From Deltaproteobacteria bacterium RBG_16_54_18 (GTDB lineage Bacteria; Desulfobacterota; B13-G15; RBG-16-54-18), in assembly GCA_001797935.1 (NCBI GenBank), contig MGQT01000035.1, positions 1 to 29,200 of the forward strand: a stretch of 29,200 nucleotides of DNA, given 5' to 3'. Numbering within the stretch: position 1 is the stretch's first letter; each line of letters begins with the position of its first letter. Both the position numbers and the translations under genes were made by a program. Shown piece after piece: positions 23,045 to 29,200 of the stretch. Below the pieces are notes generated by a model. That model searched no databases, had not been told where the DNA came from, and was given only the letters and a program-made list of their open reading frames with translations.

Positions 23045-23093
23045 GGGGGGGGTAAATGCCTTGCTTGACATCACCCCCCTCTTTAGCTAAAAT
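23045..23093 (+). promoter_or_regulatory. Promoter of hpf overlapping a G-run/C-run inverted repeat
   Basis: TTGACA (23065-23070), a 17-nt spacer and TAAAAT (23088-23093), 11 of 12 consensus bases. Eight G (23045-23052) can pair with six C (23074-23079) in the spacer, followed by TCTTT. The same bases could therefore act as a weak rpoN terminator and as the hpf promoter. This is a likely start of the second transcription unit. Confidence 0.65.
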
Positions 23094-23134
23094 TTTACAT
23101 TTTATACGAACCGGCAAAATGATGGAGGCAATCG

Positions 23135-23449
23135 ATGCAGATCAATATCACCTTTAGACATGTGGAGCCCTCTCCTGCGGTCAAGGAATATATCGGGGAA
23201 AAACTTCACAAGGTAAAAAAGTATCTTCAAGAACCCATCGAGGCCCACGTGGTTGTTGCAGCGGAGAAGTTCAGGCATATCATTGAAGTGAACATTACGG
23301 CCGGCAACGGTACCGCCGTCCACGGCGAAGAGCGCATGGAGGATATCCATGCGGCCGTCGACAGCGTTGTGGACAAGATAGAACGGCAGGTAAAAAAGCA
23401 ATTGGAAAAGACAAAGCGACCGAAGAGACGGCAAACGTGGTCTTCGTGA
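23135..23449 (+). CDS. hpf: Ribosome hibernation promoting factor, short form
   Basis: A 104-residue HPF/YfiA-family protein: MQINITFRHVEPSPAVKEYI at the start, VEDIHAAVDS-like MEDIHAAVDSVVDKIERQVKK near the end, and a Lys/Arg-rich tail. It binds the small ribosomal subunit near the decoding centre and silences ribosomes in starvation. The length is that of the short form, without the dimerising C-terminal domain of long HPF. GATGGAGG about 8 bases before the start is a good ribosome binding site. Its place after rpoN is conserved in proteobacteria. Confidence 0.95.
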   Translation: MQINITFRHVEPSPAVKEYIGEKLHKVKKYLQEPIEAHVVVAAEKFRHIIEVNITAGNGTAVHGEERMEDIHAAVDSVVDKIERQVKKQLEKTKRPKRRQTWSS

Positions 23450-23462
23450 GCATGGTGCACTG

Positions 23463-23933
23463 ATGAAGATAACGGATATATTGGACGCGGATTCTATTAT
23501 CGAAAAGCTTATCGCCCGCGACAAAAAAGGCGTCCTGGAAGAATTAGTTGCCGTCTTGGTCGCGCACGGAAGACTCGGCGACAAAGAAAAGTCCGTGCAG
23601 GTTCTTTTGGAGCGAGAGCGGCTCGGCAGTACCGGTATCGGCGACGGCATTGCGATTCCCCATGGAAAGCTGAAGGGGATAGAGGGCATCATCTGTTCGT
23701 TTGGCCGCTCCAAAGAGGGAATCGATTTTCAGTCTATTGACGAGAAACCCTGTTATCTCTTTTTTTTGCTGCTTGCCCCGGAGGAAGGCGCGGGTGACCA
23801 CTTGAAGGCCCTGGCCAAGCTCTCACGAATCTTAAAGGACGTTCCGTTTCGCACGCGGTTACTTGAGGCGGCCACAAAAGAAGAAATCTTTAACCTCATC
23901 GTCGAAGAAGACAAGCGGTACGAGTTGCCATAG
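23463..23933 (+). CDS. ptsN: PTS EIIA(Ntr)-like regulatory protein
   Basis: A 156-residue EIIA of the fructose/nitrogen class. The phospho-accepting His is H67 in DGIAIPHGKL; the flanking LGSTGIGDGIAIPH and the CYLFFLLLAPEEGAGDHLKALAKLSR block are typical PtsN signatures. With no EIIB or EIIC in the window it is expected to regulate other proteins according to its phosphorylation by EI/HPr rather than transport sugar. It starts 13 bases after hpf and precedes hprK by 8 bases. Confidence 0.93.
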   Translation: MKITDILDADSIIEKLIARDKKGVLEELVAVLVAHGRLGDKEKSVQVLLERERLGSTGIGDGIAIPHGKLKGIEGIICSFGRSKEGIDFQSIDEKPCYLFFLLLAPEEGAGDHLKALAKLSRILKDVPFRTRLLEAATKEEIFNLIVEEDKRYELP

Positions 23934-23941
23934 GTGTGCAT

Positions 23942-24481
23942 ATGGTTCAGGGCGCATCCAGTCTCATAACGCTCCATGGTGTCTTGCTCGATGTCCTCGG
24001 TGTGGGGGTTATCATCTTGGGCAAGAGCGGTATCGGCAAGACCGAGTGTGCACTCGACCTTGTTATGCATGGACATCGCCTCGTGGCGGATGATCTGATC
24101 CAGATAGAAAAGGAAAGCGATGGGACGCTTTCGGGCGTCAGCCACGGACGCGGACGTCATCGCATGGAGATCAGGGGACTGGGGATTATTGATATCGAGA
24201 AACTGTTCGGTATATCGGCGATCTGTGACAAAAGGCAAATTGATCTCGTCATCGAGTTGGTCGAACAGGATGAAGGTATCAAGGACCGCATGGGGCTGGA
24301 GGAGGAAACCTACACGGTTATGGACGTCGCGATTGCGCGCAAGCGGATTCCCGTCAGGACAGGGAAGAACCTCGCCGCCATTATAGAGGTTGCGGCGCGT
24401 GATTTCCTGCTCAAAAAGAGAGGATATTATGCGGCAAGAGAATTTGAGCGAGAACTTCTAGAGGATTTAAAGAAAGGGTAA
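23942..24481 (+). CDS. hprK: HPr kinase/phosphorylase, C-terminal kinase domain only
   Basis: A 179-residue protein equivalent to the C-terminal catalytic half of HPr kinase. The P-loop is GKSGIGKTE (27-35), followed by HRLVADDLIQI with the catalytic Asp, and the HprK signature HRMEIRGLGIIDIEKLFG. The last part (RTGKNLAAIIEVAARDFLLKKRGYYAA) is also typical. The roughly 130-residue N-terminal domain of the usual 310-residue enzyme is absent: the frame begins at LHGVLLDVLGVGV, where the kinase domain normally starts. It should still phosphorylate HPr on Ser. ATG 23942 is chosen for AGGTG 5 nt upstream; GTG 23936 is possible. Confidence 0.88.
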   Translation: MVQGASSLITLHGVLLDVLGVGVIILGKSGIGKTECALDLVMHGHRLVADDLIQIEKESDGTLSGVSHGRGRHRMEIRGLGIIDIEKLFGISAICDKRQIDLVIELVEQDEGIKDRMGLEEETYTVMDVAIARKRIPVRTGKNLAAIIEVAARDFLLKKRGYYAAREFERELLEDLKKG

Positions 24482-24548
24482 GCACGCGAACCATCGCTTT
24501 GCCTGTCGTGAGCACGGGCAGTCAGCACGGGGGTGAGAAGATACCGGG

Positions 24549-25418
24549 GTGAAACCGCTGCAGATAACGATCATAAGCGGCCTGTCGGGGTCGGGGAAAT
24601 CCACGGCGATGCGGGCCTTGGAAGACAGCGGTTACTATTGCATCGACAATATGCCGGCACCCCTTATTCCTACCTTTATAGAGCTCTGTCAGCATTCCAC
24701 CGGAGAACTTACGAGGGTAGCCATCGCAGTCGATATCAGAGGAAAGGAGTTTCTGGAGGATTTTCAAAAACGGGTGCAGGATCTCAGGGCAAAAGGGTAT
24801 GAGGTCAAGATCATCTTTCTCGAATCGACGAACGAGATATTAATCAGGCGCTATAGCGAGACCCGACGCAGGCACCCGGTGGAAAAAGAAATGGGGATCG
24901 CTCTGCCGGAGGCGGTGGAAGAAGAACGTGGTGAGATGGCTTTTCTCCGGGAGATCGCGGATGAGTTGATCGATACCTCGGCCCTCAATGTCCATGAGCT
25001 GAGGAGTATTATCCTCGAGCGCCTCATGGCCGCGCCTGCGGCGCGGATGCAGGTAACGCTCCTGTCTTTCGGTTACAGCTATGGGCTGCCGGCAGAGGCC
25101 GATATGGTGATCGATGTTCGTTTTCTGCCCAATCCCTTTTTCGTCAGGGAGCTGCGCGGGCTGACCGGCCGGGACGACAAGGTGCGGGGCTATGTTTTGG
25201 AGCAGCAGGAGACAAAGGAATTTCTCAAGAGGTTCGGCGCGATGATAACATATTTGCTCCCCCTGTATGAGAAGGAAGGTAAGTCTTATCTCACTATTGC
25301 TATCGGCTGCACGGGGGGGAGACACCGTTCAGTGGTGATCGCCGAGCATGTGGCAACGCTGCTGGCCCGGCACGGCACCGAGTTTACCGTTCGACACCGT
25401 GATATGGAGCGAGGTTGA
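24549..25418 (+). CDS. rapZ: RNase adapter protein / nucleotide-binding protein RapZ
   Basis: A 289-residue P-loop protein of the RapZ (YvcJ) family. Walker A is GLSGSGKST (11-19), then GYYCIDNMPAPLIPTF, and the C-terminal GCTGGRHRSVVIAEHV block. In enterobacteria RapZ binds glucosamine-6-phosphate and guides RNase E to the small RNA GlmZ; elsewhere the role is less clear. The GTG start at 24549 gives the family N-terminus, and GGGGTGAG precedes it by about 10 bases. A 67-bp gap separates it from hprK. Confidence 0.93.
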   Translation: MKPLQITIISGLSGSGKSTAMRALEDSGYYCIDNMPAPLIPTFIELCQHSTGELTRVAIAVDIRGKEFLEDFQKRVQDLRAKGYEVKIIFLESTNEILIRRYSETRRRHPVEKEMGIALPEAVEEERGEMAFLREIADELIDTSALNVHELRSIILERLMAAPAARMQVTLLSFGYSYGLPAEADMVIDVRFLPNPFFVRELRGLTGRDDKVRGYVLEQQETKEFLKRFGAMITYLLPLYEKEGKSYLTIAIGCTGGRHRSVVIAEHVATLLARHGTEFTVRHRDMERG

Positions 25419-25419
25419 T

Positions 25420-25848
25420 ATGGGAAAAATGGTTGGAGTCGTTATCGTCACCCACTCTGCCCTGGCAGATGAGTTCCTCCTGGCCACACAACAGATCGTC
25501 GGCCCGGTGGAAGGAATGGAACCAATCTCCATCGATCCTTCCGACCCCCTTGAAGAGGTGGGGAAGCGGATTAAAAAGGGCATCAAAAAGGTAGATATGG
25601 GGATGGGGGTCTTGATCTTGACGGACATGTTTGGGGGAACGCCCTCCAATATCAGCCTTTCCTTTCAGGAGAAGGGAAAAGTGGAGATCGTTACCGGGCT
25701 CAATCTGCCGATGTTGATCAAGCTGGCGACCCTGCGGGAGGAGAAGACGCTCGACGAGTTGGCCTCCTTTATAAAATTATACGGTCAAAAGAACATCCAT
25801 CTGGCCAGCGAAATCTTGGAACGCAATTCGTCGGGGGAGCGACAGTGA
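25420..25848 (+). CDS. PTS EIIA of the mannose family
   Basis: A 142-residue EIIA(Man)-type protein. The phospho-His is H12 in VVIVTHSALADEF, and the TDMFGGTPSNIS block is the family hallmark. The usual partners EIIB, EIIC and EIID of the mannose family are not in the window; ptsH follows directly by a GTGA overlap. This suggests a regulatory phosphate acceptor rather than a transporter part. ATG 25420 follows the rapZ stop by one base, with GGAGCGAGG upstream. Confidence 0.9.
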   Translation: MGKMVGVVIVTHSALADEFLLATQQIVGPVEGMEPISIDPSDPLEEVGKRIKKGIKKVDMGMGVLILTDMFGGTPSNISLSFQEKGKVEIVTGLNLPMLIKLATLREEKTLDELASFIKLYGQKNIHLASEILERNSSGERQ

Positions 25849-26144
25849 CGGCGCCTGTCGAGGAAGGAGTCTTTACGATCACGAACAAGCTGGGGCTGCA
25901 TGCCCGCGCGGCCAATATGGTGGTGCAGTCTGCCAGCAACTTTACCTGTAGCATCACGATCACGAAAGATGGGATTGAGGCAAATGCGAAGAGCATTATG
26001 GGTCTCTTATTGCTTGCCGCGGCACAGGGTTCGAAGGTCGTGGTCAGGGCAGTCGGCGCGGATGCCCGCCAGGCCATAACCGCGATTGGAAAGCTGATCG
26101 AGGAGCAATTTGGTGAAGAAGAACACGCCACACGCCAACGGTGA
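25845..26144 (+). CDS. ptsH: Phosphocarrier protein HPr
   Basis: A 99-residue HPr. H19 in NKLGLHARAA is the EI-phosphorylated residue, and S50 in AKSIMGLLLLAA is the HPr-kinase target, in agreement with hprK in the same operon. The GTG start overlaps the EIIA stop. The N-terminus is a few residues longer than usual, and the C-terminal tail (EEEHATRQR) is translated from sequence that overlaps the start of ptsI by 32 bases. Confidence 0.94.
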   Translation: MTAPVEEGVFTITNKLGLHARAANMVVQSASNFTCSITITKDGIEANAKSIMGLLLLAAAQGSKVVVRAVGADARQAITAIGKLIEEQFGEEEHATRQR

Positions 26145-27897
26145 AAAGGCCTTTAAGGGGATTGGGGTTACCCGGGGGATAGTCATCGGCGAGGTCGCTC
26201 TGCTGGAGCGCCACCGCATGGCGCTCAGTCAGCGCCGCATAACGGCGGGACAGATGCATGCCGAGTTGCGGCGGTTCGAAGAGGCCATCGAAAAATCAAA
26301 GGCGCAGTTGGAAGAGGTTAAACAGCGGATTGTAGAAAGGGGGCTTGCCCAGCACTCGTACATCCTCGACGTCCACCTCAAGTTGATGGACGACCGCATG
26401 CTGCGCGATGAGACCATCAAGACGATTACCGAACAACTCGTCAACACGGAGTGGGCACTTAAAAAAACCCTGGAAAAGATTGCCGAGGCCTTCGATGCCA
26501 TCGAAGACGAGTATTTCAAGGGGCGCAAGGAGGACGTCAAACACGTCGTCGATAGGATCCTGCACAACCTCGTGGAAGGGGAAACGAGCGCTATCGAAGA
26601 GATCGAGGAGAATATGATCGTCGTGGCCCATGATCTCTCCCCTGCGGATACGATACAGTTAAACCTCCAACGGGTCATCGGCTTCGTCACCGATATCGGA
26701 GGCAAGACCTCGCATACCGCCATTGTCTCTCGCTCCCTGGAGATACCGGCCGTCGTTGGGTTGGAAGACATCACGGCCTATGTGAGCGGCGGAGAGACGA
26801 TCATCATCGATGGGACGGAGGGGGAGGTCATAGTCGATCCGTCGCCGGCGACCATCAAGCTCTATCACGTCAAGCAGCAACAATACCGCTATTTCGAGCG
26901 GGAACTCCTCAAGTATGCCCCGCTCAGGGCGGAGACCCAAGACGGGTATCACCTTACCGTGCAGGCCAATATCGAACTGATCGATGAGATCCCCTCGGTG
27001 ATCCAGTACGGGGCCGAGGGGGTGGGGCTGTACCGCACTGAATACCTCTACTTGAACAGAAAGAGCCTCCCGGACGAGGAGGAGCACTTTGCCGTCTATA
27101 AGCGGCTCGCAGAGGAGGTGGCACCCTATTCCGCCACCATCAGGACCCTTGACCTGGGGGGGGATAAGTTTGCGTCCTATATCGAGCTGGCGGAAGAGAT
27201 GAACCCCGCCATGGGGCTCAGGGCCATTCGTTTTTGTCTGCGGGAGCCGGAAGTTTTTAAGACGCAGCTCCGCGGGATCCTCAGGGCCAGCACCTATGGC
27301 AAGATCAAGATCTTGTTGCCTATGATATCCGGCGTAGAGGAACTGCGTGAGGTAAAGGGCATTTTAAAGGATGCCAAAGATGAGTTGAAGGGGAGGAAGA
27401 TTGCCTTTGATCCGGAGATACCGCTGGGGGTCATGATCGAAGTCCCCTCCGCCGTCGTTATTGCCGATATCCTCGCGCGCGAGGCCGACTTCTTCAGCAT
27501 CGGCACCAATGATCTCATCCAGTACTCTCTGGCCATCGATCGGGTCAACGAGCATGTCTCGTATCTGTACGAACCGCTCCATCCCGCTATTGTGCGCAAT
27601 ATCAAGCGGGTGGTGGATACTGCCCGCGCGGAGGGGATTGAGGTGGGGATCTGCGGGGAGATGGCCGCCGATCCCCTGTATACCCTTATCTTCTTAGGGT
27701 TGGGACTTGACGTCTTGAGCATGCACCCGATCGCCGTACCCGGGATAAAAAAGGTCGTGAGGAGATGCACCCGCACGGAAGGGGAGGCAGTGCTCAAGGA
27801 GGTTTTGCAATTTACAACGGCTAAAGATACGGAACTGTTTATCCGCCAAAAGATGGCGGAACGATTTCCAGAGGATTTTGCCCAATCTACGGAATAA
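26113..27897 (+). CDS. ptsI: PTS enzyme I (phosphoenolpyruvate-protein phosphotransferase)
   Basis: A 594-residue enzyme I, slightly longer than the E. coli protein, taking phosphate from phosphoenolpyruvate and giving it to HPr. The active His is H201 in GGKTSHTAIVSRSLEIPAV. The PEP-binding barrel has EGVGLYRTEYLYL, SIGTNDLIQYSLAIDR and the catalytic C514 in VGICGEMAADP. GTG 26113 is preferred over TTG 26110 because GAGGAG lies 7 nt before it. The gene overlaps ptsH by 32 bases, so the two are translationally coupled. Confidence 0.95.
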   Translation: MKKNTPHANGEKAFKGIGVTRGIVIGEVALLERHRMALSQRRITAGQMHAELRRFEEAIEKSKAQLEEVKQRIVERGLAQHSYILDVHLKLMDDRMLRDETIKTITEQLVNTEWALKKTLEKIAEAFDAIEDEYFKGRKEDVKHVVDRILHNLVEGETSAIEEIEENMIVVAHDLSPADTIQLNLQRVIGFVTDIGGKTSHTAIVSRSLEIPAVVGLEDITAYVSGGETIIIDGTEGEVIVDPSPATIKLYHVKQQQYRYFERELLKYAPLRAETQDGYHLTVQANIELIDEIPSVIQYGAEGVGLYRTEYLYLNRKSLPDEEEHFAVYKRLAEEVAPYSATIRTLDLGGDKFASYIELAEEMNPAMGLRAIRFCLREPEVFKTQLRGILRASTYGKIKILLPMISGVEELREVKGILKDAKDELKGRKIAFDPEIPLGVMIEVPSAVVIADILAREADFFSIGTNDLIQYSLAIDRVNEHVSYLYEPLHPAIVRNIKRVVDTARAEGIEVGICGEMAADPLYTLIFLGLGLDVLSMHPIAVPGIKKVVRRCTRTEGEAVLKEVLQFTTAKDTELFIRQKMAERFPEDFAQSTE

Positions 27898-27920
27898 CAA
27901 CAGAAGGAGGAACCACAAAG

Positions 27921-29078
27921 ATGTCGATGACCAACTTTTTATTTACGTCCGAGTCGGTAACGGAGGGGCACCCTGATAAGGTCGCTGATCAGATATCCGA
28001 CGCCATCCTCGATGCCATCATTAAGGATGACCCCCGGGGGAGGGTTGCCTGTGAATGTCTGGTGACCACGGGGCTTGCCTTTATCGCCGGGGAGATCACC
28101 ACCGAGTGCTACGTGGAGATGCCGAAGATCGTCAGGGAGACCATCAAGGAGATCGGGTACAACGATTCCGCGATGGGCTTTGACTGGGAGACCTGCGCGA
28201 TCATGACCTCTATCGACCAGCAATCCCCGGACATCGCCCAGGGGGTCAACAGCGAGGAGCAGGGGGCGGGGGATCAGGGGCTCATGGTCGGCTATGCGTG
28301 TAATGAAACGCCGGAGCTCATGCCCATGACTATTGCCTTTGCCCATGCACTGACCAAGCGGTTGGCCTACGTCCGCAAGGCCCATATCCTCGATTTCCTG
28401 CGCCCCGACGGCAAATCGCAGGTGACGGTGCAGTACATCGACGGGAAGCCGGCGCGCGTGGACGCCGTCGTCATCGCCGCCCAGCACACCCCGGATGTCA
28501 AGTACGATGTCCTCAAAGAGGGGATCATCGAGGAGGTGGTCAAACACGCCGTACCCGCGGGGCTCATGGACAAGGACACGAAATACTACATCAATACGAC
28601 GGGGAGATTCGTAACCGGCGGCCCCCTGGCAGACTGCGGGATGACGGGGCGCAAGATCATCGTCGACACTTATGGCGGGCAGGGGAGGCACGGCGGCGGC
28701 GCCTTTTCCGGCAAGGACCCCTCCAAGGTGGACCGCAGCAGCTCCTACATGGCCAGGCACGTGGCGAAGAACATCGTGGCTGCCGGTCTGGCGGATGTCT
28801 GCGAGATCCAGATCGCCTATACCATCGGCAAGGCCGAGCCGGTCTCCATTATGCTGGATACCCGGGGCACGGGAAAGGTCCCGCCTGATAAACTGGCCAA
28901 GATCGTAAATGAGATATTCGATTTCCGGCCTGCGCAGATCATCAAATACCTGGACCTCCTGCGCCCCATTTATAAAAAGACGGCCTGCTACGGCCACTTC
29001 GGCAGGAGCGAGCCGGAATTTACCTGGGAGCAGATAAACAGGGTGGATGAGCTGAAAAAAGCAGCGGGGAAACTTTAA
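27921..29078 (+). CDS. metK: S-adenosylmethionine synthetase
   Basis: A 385-residue methionine adenosyltransferase, normal length, making SAM from methionine and ATP. The N-terminal SVTEGHPDKVADQISDAILD carries H17 and D19, GAGDQGLMVGYAC is the second signature, and GGGAFSGKDPSKVDRSSSY is the third. AGAAGGAGG (27902-27910) is a strong ribosome binding site. It follows ptsI by 23 bases and may be read from the same transcript. It closes the visible operon, ending before the octamer array and terminator. Confidence 0.98.
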   Translation: MSMTNFLFTSESVTEGHPDKVADQISDAILDAIIKDDPRGRVACECLVTTGLAFIAGEITTECYVEMPKIVRETIKEIGYNDSAMGFDWETCAIMTSIDQQSPDIAQGVNSEEQGAGDQGLMVGYACNETPELMPMTIAFAHALTKRLAYVRKAHILDFLRPDGKSQVTVQYIDGKPARVDAVVIAAQHTPDVKYDVLKEGIIEEVVKHAVPAGLMDKDTKYYINTTGRFVTGGPLADCGMTGRKIIVDTYGGQGRHGGGAFSGKDPSKVDRSSSYMARHVAKNIVAAGLADVCEIQIAYTIGKAEPVSIMLDTRGTGKVPPDKLAKIVNEIFDFRPAQIIKYLDLLRPIYKKTACYGHFGRSEPEFTWEQINRVDELKKAAGKL

Positions 29079-29081
29079 GAG

Positions 29082-29121
29082 TAGGATTCTAGGATTCAGG
29101 GATTCTAGGGTTCAAGTGAAC
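29082..29121. repeat. Octamer-periodic array, copy 2
   Basis: From 29088 four octamers in phase: TCTAGGAT, TCAGGGAT, TCTAGGGT, TCAAGTGA. A further TAGGAT precedes them. They match the array at 10630-10661 in period, order of TCTAGG/TCAAGG words and the closing AGTGA. Confidence 0.75.
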
Positions 29122-29131
29122 CTCCCATTTC

Positions 29132-29155
29132 TCCTCTCCCCATGTGGGGAGAGGA
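29132..29155 (+). terminator. Hairpin after metK
   Basis: TCCTCTCCCC (29132-29141) pairs perfectly with GGGGAGAGGA (29146-29155) across ATGT, a 10-bp stem. There is no T-run after it, so it is either a Rho-assisted stop or a dispersed palindrome. Confidence 0.5.
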
Positions 29156-29200
29156 TGGAGTCCCGCTCCGCTTTGCATAAATCAGGGAATACGGGATGCC

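Noticed and set aside
27939..28997. 352-codon minus-strand frame opposite metK
   Set aside because: Shadow of metK caused by high GC at third positions.

Overview
The window is 29.2 kb of protein-dense bacterial chromosome with almost every gene on the + strand. Together, several features point to an anaerobic Gram-negative bacterium of the deltaproteobacterial (Desulfobacterota) kind. These are a Kdo/LPS-transport operon running into rpoN and a regulatory PTS, an aryl-CoA-ligase-like C-terminus at the left edge, an Fe-S/FAD oxidoreductase and an archaeal-type phosphoglycerate mutase. The assignment to a class is inference from gene content, not from a marker-gene comparison.

Region 1 (1-3.1 kb) is a loose set of genes: the end of an acyl/aryl-CoA ligase, a decayed methyltransferase start, an MFS transporter, a small lipoprotein and a stand-alone response regulator. 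Region 2 (3.1-3.58 kb) is non-coding and carries a 15-bp tandem array. Region 3 (3.58-7.08 kb) is a two-gene unit, a methyltransferase/ATP-grasp ligase fusion overlapping an M32 metallocarboxypeptidase. Region 4 (7.25-10.5 kb) pairs an Fe-S/FAD oxidoreductase with an acyl-reductase-like SDR. Region 5 (10.57-12.7 kb) is mtnA overlapping a SAM hydroxide adenosyltransferase, preceded by a long leader with a terminator-like structure. Regions 4 and 5 each start from a similar promoter embedded in a GTTTG/CAAAC palindrome. Region 6 (12.78-14.33 kb) is a small accessory island with two toxin-antitoxin-like pairs, one of them frameshifted.

Region 7 (14.48-29.08 kb) is a long housekeeping array: apgM-pyrG-kdsA-kdsD-kdsC-lptC-lptA-lptB-rpoN, then hpf-ptsN-hprK-rapZ-EIIA(Man)-ptsH-ptsI-metK. 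The first eight genes are joined almost throughout by 4-nt ATGA/GTGA overlaps. pyrG supplies CTP and kdsA/D/C supply Kdo; CMP-Kdo formation itself is not seen here. lptC/A/B build part of the LPS transport bridge. The second part encodes sigma-54, a ribosome hibernation factor and a phosphotransfer network (EI, HPr, HPr kinase, two EIIA proteins, RapZ) with no sugar permease in the window.

The least ordinary items are the methyltransferase/ATP-grasp/M32 cassette, the twin palindromic promoters, the mtnA leader, the poly-A frameshift in the DUF4258 gene, the octamer and 15-mer repeat arrays, and an HPr kinase that lacks its usual N-terminal domain. No CRISPR array, rRNA, tRNA, insertion sequence or phage gene was found.
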